From contig JAKSXM010000132.1 of NCBI GenBank assembly GCA_022575985.1, positions 3,844,001-3,908,000 of the forward strand: a stretch of 64,000 nucleotides of DNA. The letters are read 5' to 3'. The position numbers and the translations under genes are program-made. Numbering within the stretch: the first letter of the stretch is position 1; each line of letters begins with the position of its first letter. The notes under the pieces are model-generated. The model ran no database searches and had not been told where the DNA came from. It worked only from the letters and a program-made list of their open reading frames with translations. Source of the stretch: Anagrus nilaparvatae. Its lineage: Eukaryota > Arthropoda > Insecta > Hymenoptera > Mymaridae. Positions 21,700 to 35,647 of the stretch are shown here, in pieces.

Positions 21700-24600
21700 T
21701 AAATTCGACGTTTTCTATTATTTTGCTTGCAATTTTTTGATCATTTCTGTAAATTTGTTTTTTCTATTAAAATTACTGCCATAAAATTAAATGTATGCCA
21801 AGAAATAAAAAAATCTTAACTAACTTAAGATAATAAATTTTCTCATAAAATTTAATAAAAATACTTTTTCCTCAAAAAATACAAGAAAATTTGTATTTAA
21901 ACTTTTCCAATACACAGTAAAAAAAATAAAAAATTTAAAATTATACAGTGTAGTATAAAGTAATTTAAATACACCTGAATAATAATAATAATAATAATAT
22001 CTTGCATGTACATAAAAATAGCAAGGCTAGCATGTCTCAATGTCAGAAAAACGATTTTTCGATTCTCGAGACTAAAAAAACTACCGCATTACAATGTTTA
22101 TAATATTATCAAATTATTCAATGCCAGACAACAGTTTATCTATATTCATACATTTTTTTTAAAATATATAATATTATTGAAATTCAAAGCTTTGAAAAAA
22201 GAAAAAAAAAATTAATAAATTATTAACTGTTATAATCTCTGACTCAATGAAATAAAAGTAATAATAAAAATAAATCTTTTATTATATTTTTTCTTCTCTT
22301 ATAATTCAATTTAAAAAAAAAATAAGTCGCGTCTCTTTTTCTGCACTAATAAGCGTTATGTCTCACGTGACAAGTCGCGAGAGAAATAAAAAAAAAATTA
22401 TAGGTATACATAAATAAATAAAAAAAGAGTAACAATGTCACAATAAAACAATGTTTAATTCGGTTAGCGGTATTAGATATTACAGCGATGTAGTTAGTTT
22501 TGATTTTTTTTTATTTCATGTTCTTATTATATACCTGGATGACTAATAACAGCTCTGATTATTCTATATATATTTTTTTTTATTTTATAACAAGAGATAA
22601 ATTACTATAGCAATTTTTTTATTATTTGTTAGTTTATTTATTAAAATTGTTTTTAAGTATATCAACATATAAAAAAAAATACATGCGGGTATATAAAAGA
22701 TCGAGTATCCTCGTATTATTACAGCAGAGTGTCATTGTCTTCCGGTTCTTCCGGTTGCTTGGACTTTCTCATATATTCAGTTTATAAATATATACATGTT
22801 GCACTTATGTGATATTTTTTTTTTCTTTTCTTTTCATGTCCTCCAGGCGTAAAAAAGAAGATGATGAAGAGAAATAAGGTTTTTTTTTCTTTATTGGCTG
22901 TACAAGGTTTCTTTTTCATTTTTTTTTTTTTTTTTAGTTTATTAAAAAAGTCTGAGTTGATCAACTGAAAATCCTATCTTGTAGAAAATATAAAAAAATT
23001 TTTAATAATAAGTTTGAAGAATGTGTAGAAGTTTCAATTTTTTTTTTTTTTAATATTCTTTTATTATTAATATTTTTGAAATTTTAAATAATTTTTTGCA
23101 AATGTCTAATAAAAGGGTAAATTTTCTAAAGTCTAGAGCTATTTGATTGCTAGTTACTGAATCGCTGTCATAAATTAATAAAACAATGTTTCAAAATTGA
23201 GGCCATGATTTCATTTTTTTACAAACAATAATTGATTAGTTTTTTTTATGACGAAAATAAAACAATTGATGATTAAATAGGTCATTACGAATGTACTTAA
23301 ACAAATCATCACCGACTCATCGAATTGAGTAAACAAATAAAAATGAAAGTATAACACCATCACAAAAGTTTTGAATACAAATAAAATTTTGAAAAGACAA
23401 TGCAGATTAAAGAAACAAAGAACCGAGCAAAGAACCGACAAAAAATTAATATTCATTCTAACGAAAGTTAACAATTGTTATAATTAACAACAAAATTTGT
23501 TATACTAATAGAAAAAAACTAATTTAATTTAAAAAACCAGTTTTTTCTAATAAAATATGCACCGAACACATGCCAAATTACTAACCAATATGTATAAAAT
23601 TGAATTTTCCCGTTTTAATGAGCAATTATCTCAAATAAGTTTATGCATACAAAATGATTAAACAGTCATATCATTTTTCAACTTATGACCTTTCACAGGA
23701 TTTATTAGATGGTTACACGATAGCCAATTATTCTGACTAAATGACTGAATAGTTTCTGAAAATTTTTTCTACAGACAAATGTATTCCCAAAGATTTTTCT
23801 AAGCAATAAAAAAGTAAACACAGTGTACTGGGTTCATTAAACTTGATTAAACAACTTTGTTATTTTAATTATTTTTCCTCTTTTACAGTTTTATCGTCGA
23901 GTGATAAAATTTTTATTTCTATAAACGCAATAAAACATGTATATTAACAATTTTATTATTGATTATCCATAAACAATATTTCATCGATTTATTGTTACAC
24001 TTTTAGTTATTGTACTAACCAATTCTCGACTAGCAATTATCTGAATATAAAATAAAAGGTGCTCCAAAAAATTAAAAACATTATATTTTGAAAAATGAAT
24101 CTTGCAATAAACATATCTAAAAATTTGACTCTTATCATGACAAATACTTTAGTAGCATCATCAATTTAATCAGAGTTACTTTATGGAATATTATGTTATC
24201 ACGTTAGTATACAAGAATAAATTTCAGTAAATTAATCAATATCGAAATCAAGATTGAAACATATATACTGAAAGATATAATTGTTTAAAAACAACAAAAT
24301 TTATTAATAAAGAAGACACGAAAATTAATTTTATTAATGAAAGTAAATACAATTAAATGTAATACTTGTACTGAAAATAATACGATAAAATTAATTAACT
24401 TAAGTATAAGATTACTTAAACAAGATGCGAGACAAGATGTTAAAACTGTATCTACAAGGAAATATTCAACGCTTTACAGATTCTGATTTTTTACAATACG
24501 TGAAATTCGTATTCACTGTTTTGAACGTACGTAACCTAAATTTTATGAATTTTTTATTTAAGGAGCTTATTTATGTGTTATTAACAATGGCTTAAATTTT

Positions 24601-27348
24601 TTTCAAATGTGTCGGATATTTAAAAAAAAATGACATTTTTTAGCTTAAAATTTTTTTTTGGCTTTCGCATAATATGATACTTGTAATTATTTCTATTGTT
24701 TTATAGAATGAATATAAAAAATGCTGACATACTTGAAATCTTGTTTTCATTCATCACTTTTGTTTTAAATGTCTGCAAATATGATTTTCATTACAAAAGG
24801 ATGATTTTTATCAATTTTAATCTGTTAATTAAAATTTTCTTATAGCCGTTTGTTTGTTTCAATGTAATCAGTTATACAATGCAAAGGTCAACAGTATACA
24901 GTTTGTAAAATATTTTTGGCAATTTTAAAATTACTTAAAACATCTGAATTTACTCATTTGCTCGCTCAGTCGAACTCAGTTCATATTATAAATTTATGTA
25001 ATGAACTAAATCTCATTACGGTTTGTAAGTATTGCAAAAATACAATTAAAAAGAGATTTTGCCAATTTAGGGGCGTTATCGGGCGTTAGATAATTATTGC
25101 ACGAACAAAATCTAAGTTTTTTGAATAAACGACCCGAAAAACTTTTATCAGACCTTTTCTCATTTTGGTGCCGAAAAACAACCCCCTCGACAACCCCAAA
25201 ACCGTGATTTAACTGGAACATTTTGTATATGAAGTTTTTATGTCCTTCGCAGCCGAGAAATTTTTCTTTGGGAAAACCAAAATTTTTCCAGTGTACAAGC
25301 TATCAGAAACAGATAATTATTTCGGCTATTCTTGGCTATTTTTAAACTAAAAAGTCATTTTCCGTTAAAATTAAATTTCTAAATACAGCATATATAAATA
25401 GCTTTTAAAAAATATAATTTTAGATTCACATTTATTCACATTAAGAATTTAGAACCTAAATAGAATCTAAATATAAATAAATATAAGATAAAAACAATTA
25501 GCTAAAAGGAAAAATTAAATAGAAAAGAAATTTTAATTAAAGTAAGTAAACATAAATCGATACAACTTCTACAAACACACGAAGAAAGGGTTAACGTATC
25601 ATAAATTGATTGAATGCAATTATTCGTAGTTACTAGTAGTAAAATATCATTAAATTATTAGAACATAAACTCCGACTGGTCATTTTATGTCCATAAACTC
25701 TTTAATGGAATATAAACCTATTAAAATTTATTACTCGTTGATATTATTAAAATTTAAACACTTTTTATTTTTAATTTTATGAATTAAAATTTTTATATTT
25801 ATTAATTAGTTGAATATTACATAAAAATTTTTGTTCTTATTTGTGTAATTAATTATTAGTTATTGATTTTTTTTTTTAAATAATTATTTTTTGTTGCGCT
25901 CTATTTAAACAAAAAAAAATGATACGGAACAGTATGACCAATATTTATTTATTAATAAATTAGCAGACATAAAAAAAATAGGAATTTTTTGTTGTATCAA
26001 ATATTATACTATTAATCTCTTATGCAACAAACTGCTACAAGGAACTGAAATACGAATTAAGATTTGTTTTGTTTTTTTTACCTTTTTTTTATATTCAACA
26101 GGAAAATAATAAAATTAATATAATTTTTTTTTTTTTTAAAGTCAGTATGAATAAATGCAATTAAATTTTGCAGGAAAAATTATTAAATTTAAAAAATAAA
26201 AGTGGCTCATTTTATACCAAAATTATTTTTGGAAATTGATATATTTTTAGGAAGAAGGAAATTAATTTTTGATAAAAATAGACTGAAAGGTTTTTTTTGC
26301 TGGAATTAATAAAATTAAAACAGAGCAAAGTGGCAGTGTAATTGGAGTCAAAGCATCAAAAATGTTAAATTACATCTAAAAAAAAAAATTTAATGCAGTA
26401 AAATGGATACTCATGTCGATAGATCCTAAATAATTTTGATAACTAAAAGGGTTTTAATAATTTTATTTAATTTGCGATAAGTAGATTAATTTTTAAAAAA
26501 TATTGCAGATAAACTTAAATTTGTTAATTTTTATCCTGCAATGTTTTGAGAGTCACTGATAAAGATTTTGAGTACGATTTTTTAATCAGTATTTTAAAAT
26601 TCAATGTGGTAGACTTATTAGGATTTCTAGCCTCAAAATATGCTTGCCTCAGGCGTTCCGAAAAACCTTATGGGTATGCCAAAATTTGGGCCAATTAGCA
26701 ATATTTAAAAAAATGGTTCTGCTTCTTTGGGCTAAATATCGTTAATTTATTAATTTAATTAAAACAGTAACGGGGTATATGATTTTAAACAAGGAAAACA
26801 AACAAAACACCTCAGCAAGTGTACCCCCTCTTCTCTTCCTTAAAAAATGTAATTTATTTCACTGAATATAAAAAATGAAAAGAAAAAAAAACGGTTTTTA
26901 TGGATCAATACATATTGAGAATATTGCTAAAAAATTAAAATTTTAAATCTTGTTTCATAAATATATTAGTGCAACTGTAATATAACTAAATTATACACTT
27001 CAATAAATAAACTAAGTACCTATGTTCGATATTTTTATTACAAAATTTTTAAAACATGCATACATAAAATAAAAAATAATAACTTCCAATTATTTACGCA
27101 AGGGTGTAATAATAAATATTTTCGAATGTACGTTCATTTTAAATTTTGATTCAGATACATATTCATTTTCTGTTTATTTATATGGGTAAAAATATTTTTT
27201 TATTATACGATATTAAAAAAATTTTATTGCTGTTCTGATTTTATACTTTAATTAGGACGTTTCTTTAATATGTAAAATAATATTTAAAACTATAATGTAT
27301 AATTAATTCTATTGAGCAAATTATAAATAATAAAAATTTATTAATTTG
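21700..27348. other. Non-coding AT-rich stretch, no gene recognised
   Basis: No exon or ORF with similarity on either strand. Contents: an (ATA)n run near 21978-21999; a less AT-rich patch at 22325-22385 containing TCACGTGA and TCGCGAGAGAAA; a TATAAAAG at 22692 followed by a repeated cttccggtt (22739-22755); many poly-A/T runs. The patch plus TATAAAAG could be a remote promoter or enhancer, but nothing downstream confirms it. Confidence 0.35.
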
Positions 27349-28130
27349 TGACGTTTCGTCAATCAGTGACCTTTTTTAAGTTTAAAACCCTCGTTAAAAC
27401 CAGACAATGTTGTTACATGATTGATAAATTTAACAATGTTTTACAAAATTATTAAATGCTATAATTTCAACAATTTAATTATCGATCATGTAAGTTTAAA
27501 ACGAGCATAATATGATGTATGTAATTTATTTAGATCACTTTTTTTATTTAGCGGTTTCTCCCGTTGGTGTATATGCGTATTTTCAGTGATTAATTTTTTT
27601 CTCCACTGGGAATGTGTGGGATGGTTTGATTTAAAATTTAGTATTCGATCCGAAAAAGTTGTTTAAGATACCATAATTAGTAATAATTTTATTATTTTGA
27701 TCCCTTATTAATTTTATGTCTGGAAAGTTGATACCATTGTTGCATCGAGTGTTGAATTCAACTTCATGTTTAAATTTTAGATTATCATCAAAACTGTTAA
27801 ATATTTGTGAAGTATAATAAATTTACTGTATTTTTGGGAATGCAGAGTTGGATATCATCGACATATCTATAATAAAAAAAGGTGAAAAATCTAATTTAGC
27901 TAAACATTTTGTTTCTAGCGAGTCCATAACTAAATCAGCAAATAGGGGGTACACATAGACGAATCCATGGGAGAGTCAAAAATTTGTTGATAAATTTACC
28001 ATTAAATGTGAAATCAATGTTAGGAAATATAAATATTTAACTGTTTCTACTACATGATCAAAGGCCCATGGGCATCGTCGTCTAATTTCATCATATATTA
28101 TAAATATAAGCTAAGAATAACAACATGAAA
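27349..28130 (-). mobile_element. Decayed Penelope-like retroelement (reverse transcriptase fragment)
   Basis: Reading leftward, one frame gives PLFADLVMDSLETK, then ...DFSPFFYYRYVDDIQLCIPK. This is the catalytic region of a Penelope-type reverse transcriptase, with the YVDD box at about 27860. After a frame change it continues FDDNLKFKHEVEFNT and GINFPDIKLIRDQNN, which match the region following the catalytic box in Penelope elements, then decays with several stops. gtgacgtttcgtcaatca at 27349-27366 (GACGAAACGTC in antisense) is the kind of terminal sequence often next to such elements. There is no GIY-YIG endonuclease and the 5' part is missing. Confidence 0.82.
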
Positions 28131-31100
28131 AAAATTATCTTCCCTTTAAATGATTATATCATTTCACCCCCTCTTTAATTAAACTTTACCCCAATTTGCA
28201 AAAAATTAGACCATGAACCTTAAATATGCGGATTTTTCGACCTACCTCCACAAATCACAAACAAACACTACAGTCGTGTCGATCCTTTTTTACATTTTTC
28301 TCATAATACCAATATTACAAGTTCTCAAAGACAACCTGCAATTTTAAGCTCTCAAGCAATTTTCACCTTATTACAGAAACATCTGAGTTCCCTCCCTACA
28401 TGGAGTAAATTCACAAAGAAACTAAAAATTAAAAATTTCATTCATATAAACGCTCAAAAGTACAATGAAATGCAAAATATTATATTTATAGCGGGAATAA
28501 AGTGTATGTATGCCTTGAGTGTAATAAAACAGACGGTTTACCAGCTGGCTTTTTAAAAAACACCAAGGTAGTATACTTTTAAATACACAAGCTTTTTTAT
28601 TTTTTTCGATTTTATTATTCAAACTTACTATAACTTTTATTATCTCGTTCTTTCTTTATTTTTTATGGCTATTTTATTACTGTATTTACATGAAACAAGT
28701 GCACTAAATTTTTTGAATTATATTATATAAAAAAAAGCCATTTCTTTAACTTTAATTAAGTATTAATTTATTTTATTCTTATTAAAATCGTGATAAAATT
28801 TTAAATATTTATTCAAATTGAATTAAAAGTGAAAACGAAATTTTATTTTAAAAAAAATTTAATTATCATGACAATGAAAAAAATTTTTTATCAAAATTTT
28901 AATTAATGATAAATAAATATTTATTTAATGTAACGACAATTGAAGTGAAAAATATTTTTAATTATCCTCACGTTATAAATTCACGTGTCTTGTAAATAAA
29001 ACAAAAAAAAATCTTTATGCAAGTTTAAAAAATGACAAAATCAACGTGACTTTCATTTTTTATTTACTCTAATCAATGCGTTATTTTGCATTTTATGCAT
29101 TTGTGATAATAATTGTTTTATTAATATTTTTTAAAAATACGTAATTAGATCCTTTATTTCATCTTCTTTTAGAATTATCTTGTTGTATTTTTCATAAAAT
29201 AATAAGATAAACATGTAAAATTATTTCTGTTCATATTAATGCATATATGCTGCGCAGTGTAAATAAAATTATTTCTGCGCATAAATATTTTTGTACGTGC
29301 TTAGAAGCACATCTAAAAATTTTCTGTTTTTTTAAAACAATTTTTATATATCTGAGAGGGCGAGAAACGAACTATTTTCTAACCTGGTTATCATTTTTGC
29401 TTTTTCTATAAAAAAAAACTGAAAAATACCCAAGAATGCGTCAATAGCATCTTATTAAAATCATTACTTCATTAATACATCCAACGAGCTGACTTAAAAT
29501 AGTTTTAACTTATAGTCCCTAAATATAGTATTCCAAGTACTAGTTATTCTGATCAGGCCCTGACTCTCATTTCAAATTATTCTAAGTCCCTAAATCGAAA
29601 ATATCCCCCCCCTAATAATTTTTTGACAATTAATATCTTATTTCAAGCTAAATTCAGGGCTGAAATAAAAGAAGTATGATTATCAGAGATAACTAGATGA
29701 CATGGCGCTTAATACTAACTATCTTTAATTATTTTGTTTGCAAATGACACAACCACCATAAAAAGTGGGAGACAAAAATAGCCAAATGATTGATCACCAA
29801 AAAAACTCATATTAAATATTCAATAAATTAGATATTTAGGGAGATAAAATCTGAATTTTTTTAGTTGACTACGAAAATTACATTCTTGCAAACCCCAAAA
29901 ACTAGGTTATTTCAAATGATAATTAGTTATTTACGAGCCAGGGGACAAAAATGTAGTTTAAAAAAGCAATTTATGGACATCCGATAGCCCCTATGAGACA
30001 CATATTTATCTTTTTATGTTCATTTTCAAATTTAAATACTTCTGTGTACTATAAATTAATAATTTTCTAGTTTCATACTCTCACCAACATAATTTAACTG
30101 TAATTTATGACATTTTTTAAAAATATTTCATGCTTAAAATTACAAAACTAATTTTCTTCATTATTTAATTACTTAATTTCATTATCTGGACTATTAATAT
30201 AATTTTCTTTAACTAGATAAAGCAATTAAAAAACGTACGCTTTGTGTAATTAAATTTGATTTTATTTTTTTATCTTCTTTTATTAGTATCGAAAAAATTG
30301 TAAATTCATTTTGCATTGAAAAAAGAAAAAAGTTTAATCCAGTTTTCTATATATTTTAATGAATTTATCTCTATCTCACTATATTGTATTGATTATTGTA
30401 CAAGATAAAATGAGATTAAAAAATATATATGGTGCATTGACCTAATTTTAGAAAATTTTGATACATAAAAGTAATTAATTGATTTTAAAATGTAAAAAAA
30501 ATGAAATTTAAAAAAATTAATGTTACATTTTTTGAAATATTGGGTCGGGTATTGAAAAAATATGTTAAATCCTACTGACATATTTAAATATGTCATATAT
30601 ATTAAAATGATATTCTGGATAATGTTTTCGATCAATATAATGTATATTATCTGAAATATATATAAAATTACATGTATACATGTATACATCTATAGAAATA
30701 GAATATTTTTTTTAAAATAATATCAAATATTTGAAAATTTTTATTTTTGTGTGTGTGTGTTTTGGGACGGTGTACCAGTAATGATTTGAAACCAGTATCT
30801 ATTAGATTCAACATTTTAAAAAAAATTTTTCCTAAAACATTTTTTCCTATTTACTGTAAATATCCAAAAAATTTGAACTCTGACAAATGCAGATGCGTGA
30901 AAGCCTTTATGTATTTTCATGTTTAATTTACAGAGGAATCGAAGATGCGGAAAAATAATCCATGAATACTATTTTATTAAATCTTAAGGAGATAGTAGGA
31001 ATAAAATTACATTCAATTTTCAATTTGATACATAAAAGGAAAAAAAAATAAATTAATAGAATAATATTAGTAAAAAAGTCAGAAGAAAAAAGGAAAAAAA

Positions 31101-32619
31101 AATTAGACGCGCTTGCGTCCAACACGTGTCTGAAAACATTTTACCTTGACTTTAAGCTTTTAGGGATCGACAGCGCCCAACGACATTCAAAACCAGGTCA
31201 TTGGGGCAAACTTTTGCTTATAAAAATATTATACACACATACACATTTATACAAATGTATATAAAGAATCACGTCATAATAATGATAAAATATTAGAAAC
31301 TTAAAAAAAAATAATTTTTCTGCATGAATCTGCATTCTGTTTTAGTTGTTTTATCAAAAAAACAATGCTTTCAACGTAATTCAAATTTTTTTTACAATAA
31401 AATCGTATTGACCGATATTCGTTTGACTGAGATCTGAATAGTCCTAATTTTTTTCGCCTGAATACTGATAAATAACTTGAATAAATGAAACTTGGATTCA
31501 CAATCTTACAGTGAACAAAACATAAATAGACTGGTTTTTAAATCCATTCGTAACAATATTTACTTAATCTCGCTTTTTGTTTAGTTTGTAAATGATTAAA
31601 AATACTCAGAATATATTAAAACTAAGCAAATAACCGCGAAAATCCAGTTACACCCAGTAAGAAGAGACTTTTCGCTCGCCATTTTTATATATTTATTATT
31701 CTTGTTACTTTATGACATTAAAATTAATAAATTTTGATTTTGAATTTTTACTCTTCCAATTCGAATGATTACTATATTTATTTGCCTGATTTCCTTGGAG
31801 AAATTTTTTGAAATTCTATATTGAAGTTAAATATTTGAATCGATATTTTACATGTGTGTCTTTTTACTCTTGAGATTTCTTAGATGCATGAAACTTTTTC
31901 TTAAAATAAAAATTTCGAGACAAAAATACAAAAAATCTTTATTAAAATTAAATTTTAAAATAAGAAATTAAATATTAGCTTAATTTTAAACAACACAAAT
32001 ATTAATCACCAGATTGAAAGATAAAAAATTAAAAAATTAAAATCCAAGAATTAATACACAATTAAAATTAATGTAGACTAATAAATAATTAATACAATTT
32101 CTTATCTCACATATAAATTTATCTCTTAATTCAATTCGTTAATAATAAAATTTAAATCAATGGTTTCCTGCTATTTTAATAATAAAAGCTATTTTTGTAA
32201 AATAATTATATAAAATTTTTAAATATGGTTATCAAAATTTATTATTATCATTAAACGCATACTTTATAAACTTTTGTTGTTAATATAATAGTTAACAAAG
32301 CAAAATAAGGACAATCATTCATAAACTAATGATAACTTATATAATTACTCGTGGGTGTTTAATGTACTTTGCGTGTCACAAAGGAATTCCTATTTTGGAT
32401 GATCATGAACAAACAACTAGAACGGATAATATAGCTTTTTTTTTAAATATCAAAGTTATAATACAGATTAAAATACAGGTTAAGTCGGTTTTATTTTACA
32501 TTTATAGTAAATTTTATAGTACATTTTTATAAGTATTTTATTACGGTATTAATTAAGTTAAGGCTACAATTGGGGAAGCTTCAAAATAAAAAAATATATA
32601 TTTCAGTTATAGTAATTAG
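28131..32619. other. Non-coding AT-rich stretch, no gene recognised
   Basis: No frame shows similarity or coding-like composition. It contains poly-A/T tracts, a (GT)n patch near 30749-30760 followed by gggacggtgtaccag, and scattered less AT-rich bits (for example 31116-31205) that belong to no element I recognise. Confidence 0.35.
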
Positions 32620-33410
32620 ATTAATCCCCTATGGGCCCCTTTAGACAGCCTGTCTCCCATTCCATTGCGTTTTCCCTACCCCTCCAATCAGAGATAGCTG
32701 CACCAAGAGGTTCCGACAATTGTAGTTGAGACTGCTATCTTAATTGCTTTTTTAGCGAGTAATCTGAGGAGTAATTCGACTTTCTCGTTACCTGGTATAT
32801 TGTTCTGATTATCTAGAGTGCTTAAAGAAGTTTTGCCTTAGCGTACCAGCTTCGAGTGAACAAGTACTGAGTCCAGAATGTTGAGAGCAGCCATACTATC
32901 GGAGCATATGCTGATTATCTTTCCCTCTGTCCCCTAATGAAGCATCTTCTCCGTGCACATCTTTATAGCCAGTAAATCTGATTGAAACCCCGAGGCTTGG
33001 GGTCCTGCAGAGCCGATAACAACTCTTTCCTTACTGCTCCACGTTACCGAGCCAGTGTTCCCATCCAATTTCTTCAGTATAAAAGCTTCGAATGAGTGCC
33101 ATCCACCCATTCTTCCCTGCTGATTATTCTAATGAAGAACCTTTTTTCAAAGATGAATCAGTTCTGTCTAGGCCTTTGTTCAGTAATTCCATGCAGGATA
33201 GTTTCGCTTTTTCAGCGTGCCTGCCCTGACCAGGAATCCATTTACCTAGAACCCGTAGTCTGGCTGCGGTTCTCGCTTTTTTTTTGTTCGGAAGCTTCCT
33301 TCCTGGCTTTCTACTGTGCATGAGCGCTATTAAGCCCGTTTTGTTTTTAGTATGCCATGTTGTCAATAATGCAATGTTGTCATTTCTTATGTTTTTAAAA
33401 ATTGTGTTCA
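32620..33410 (-). mobile_element. Decayed non-LTR retrotransposon, RNase H part (copy 1)
   Basis: On the minus strand, 33080-32700 yields an RNase H-like series broken by stops: SGFQSDLLAIKMCTEKMLH, then KIISICSDSMAALNILDS, then IPGNEKVELLLRLLA. These fit the helix, the SDSxAAL catalytic box and the PGNExAD end of the RNase H domain in I/R1/jockey-type elements; the last catalytic aspartate has become V or E in this frame. The stretch is less AT-rich than its surroundings. The 95-aa minus-strand frame at 33411-33124 lies in it but matches no part I can name. Confidence 0.7.
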
Positions 33411-34345
33411 ATTTTATGTATATAATCTAGAATGGTCTTGATGAAAAGTTATTCCCTGGTTGATAATATATGTCTTAGCTTTATCTTATCGTCTGTGTGT
33501 AAATTATCAAATTCTTGAAAAACTCTATTTCTATGTTCTTGTAACGAGTTGCAGCCAAAAATTATGTGTTCAATAGTGGCCAAGCTTTTACTACATATGC
33601 AAATTGGACTTTCTTCCTGTTTAATTTTGTGTAAAAAACAGGATCCATATAATATCCTGTTATTATTTTTAAATAAAGGAAGGTGTCTTTTCTACTCTAA
33701 AACTTGGTTATGTCCACATTAATGGATTTTAATATACAAGTTGTGTCGTTGATATAATTTTTTCATGCTTTAGTGTCTTGCCGTTTTTCTAGGTGTTCAT
33801 GCCATTCCTCATAATACTTGTTGAAGATTTCAGCTAGGATGGTGGATTTGTCAACATATATTTGCAGTTCTCGTTGCTGTTGTTGATGAGCAGATTTGGA
33901 AATTTTGCTAACTTGTTCGTTGTGTTTATAAACTTTGTGTGCTGGAACATATGCTAATATAATTTTATAATTTTGCTCACTGAGCAGACGTATTTTTTGT
34001 TTTATGTCCAGTATTATAGGTGAGATGTTTTTTGATAGTGTTTTCCCATATATATAAAGAGATTGGTAAATACTGGCTGCTTCTGCATCAAATATGCTAG
34101 CATCTTTATTAACTTGATAGCTAATTTCTTTTTGTGCATTCGCATGTATAAATGCTGCGCCTACCTTGTGTTGCTTGCTTATATTGTCAAAATATTTAGA
34201 TGTGTCTGTATAGTCATAATCTATATATTTGTCATTAAATGGCGCGTGCTACCATACTACTAGCCCGTATGTGAGCCTAGGGATCATGGCCACGTCGTAA
34301 ATCCATTTTACCAATTTCAGTCTTAGATTCCAGGTTACTTCCGCG
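33411..34345 (-). mobile_element. Decayed non-LTR retrotransposon, end of RT to 3' zinc-knuckle (copy 2)
   Basis: Minus-strand reading from 34345 gives LKLVKWIYDVAMIPRLTYG then LVVW, the conserved C-terminal edge of a non-LTR reverse transcriptase (W-Y...RP..TYG..VW). RNase H-like remains (YDYTDTSK, GAAFICECTKKKLAIKL) follow, and near 33650-33500 SPICICSKSLATIEHIIFGC, a CxC...H...C motif as in the CCHC-like tail after RNase H. Many stops and frame changes show it is long dead. It is more AT-rich than copy 1 next to it, which suggests an older insertion or a different family. Confidence 0.75.
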
Positions 34346-35295
34346 ATACGTCTGAATTACAAAAAATGTTTACTTATTTTTTTGAAAATCTTCATCTATT
34401 GCGTCTGTTTTAATGATTTGCAGATTCGACAATATTTCCGACAAACGTGATGAATATACTATTTTCTAAAAACCTTGAACATTATCACGTGAAAAGGAAA
34501 ATACATTTAATGCATAAAAAGAGCATTTAAAATAAATTTATTTTTTGCATTCAAATGCAAAATTATATATTTTGAATTCGAAAAATAAATAAATAAAATA
34601 TTTCTGAATAATAACAAAATTTTAAAACTGAAATAATAAAACATGTATTATCTGGACGAACATTGACACCCGGATATGATATAATTTATTTTAATGGATC
34701 TGATACCATTATGGATGTTGGCTATCATTTATTTTATTAGTTTTAACAACTGTTTTTAGCTTCAGAGATAATTTATACTTAAATTTAATTTTTCTTGATA
34801 AATTAAACAAGTTAACATTTTTATTAAATTTTTTAATATTTATTATACTAAGAATAAATGCATTATTGTAATTAAGAGTATTGCGCCGGCGCCATTTAGT
34901 TTGAATAAATTAAATAATTTTTACACTTTTTGAGAAAGTTACGTAATAATTTTTTATTTAATTAAAAAATGGAATGCTAAATTATTCTTTAGTTTAAGAA
35001 ACAATTAGATCCACTCTGGTATGAAAAAGTTTTCTTGGGAAAATTAAATTTCATCAAAATTATTTTTTATGCACCCAATTAAAGCATTGAACGATCTAAA
35101 AATATTAATAAAATTTTCTGTTTTTTTCCTTTGGAGAAGTAATGTTTCTATTTCTTGTCATTTTAAAGAATTTAAATATACGTTTATATTGACTAAATAT
35201 TTTAGGAGTATCTTTTCAACAAAATACTGTTTAAAATAACCTAAAAACTAAGATTATCAAAACATTAAATTACGACTAACCCATGCCCAGAAACC

Positions 35296-35647
35296 CAAGG
35301 GGCGGTGCACTTAGCGCCCAGAAGTCTATGAATCATTTTGGCAGCGCTGCTAATATTTAAAATTAATTAAATTGTTGGAGACCAATATTGCTTGTAAAAG
35401 AAACCACCATACACCCTCTTTTTAATCTCATAAGGCTAATATATATTACACTTGATATTACAAATATTTGTTTCTTTTGGAAGACCTACAAAAGGCTTAT
35501 AAGATTAAAAGGAAGGTGCGGGGGTGGTTTTTTTTACGAAACAAATTGGTCACCAACAATTTAATTAATTTTAAACTTTAGCAGCGCTGCCAAAATGATT
35601 TGCACACTTGGCGCACAGTTACTGTATACCAAGTGGACCGCCCCTTG
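35296..35647. mobile_element. Inverted-repeat (foldback/MITE) element, ~350 bp
   Basis: It starts caaggggcggtgcactt and ends aagtggaccgccccttg. Arms of about 140-150 bp pair through ttggcagcgctgct, attaattaaattgttgg, accaat, aaccac and aatctcataag/cttataagatt. The unpaired centre (about 35425-35490) is AT-rich. There is no coding sequence and no clear target duplication. The GGCAGCGCTGC block in both arms is a palindrome itself. Confidence 0.8.

Larger units (their letters stand above)
20900..21700 (+). repeat. Tandem duplication of a ~394-bp unit
   Basis: Two diverged direct copies sit side by side. Matching landmarks at a spacing of 394 bases include TTTTTTCTCGAAAGAGAAATGACTTTC at 20955 and 21349, the following ATTATATAAG, a cga-ct/ttgataatt stretch and ggtatatttagtta/tgtatatttagtta before an acagatt. 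Similarity fades after about 21550. The unit contains the promoter-like module and no coding frame. Confidence 0.75.

Noticed and set aside
30393..30689. 98-aa minus-strand frame, hydrophobic
   Set aside because: An I/Y/F-rich run produced by AT-rich sequence; no motif and no plausible signal or membrane-protein organisation.
33096..33323. 75-aa plus-strand frame
   Set aside because: Antisense of the decayed non-LTR retrotransposon at 32620-33410.
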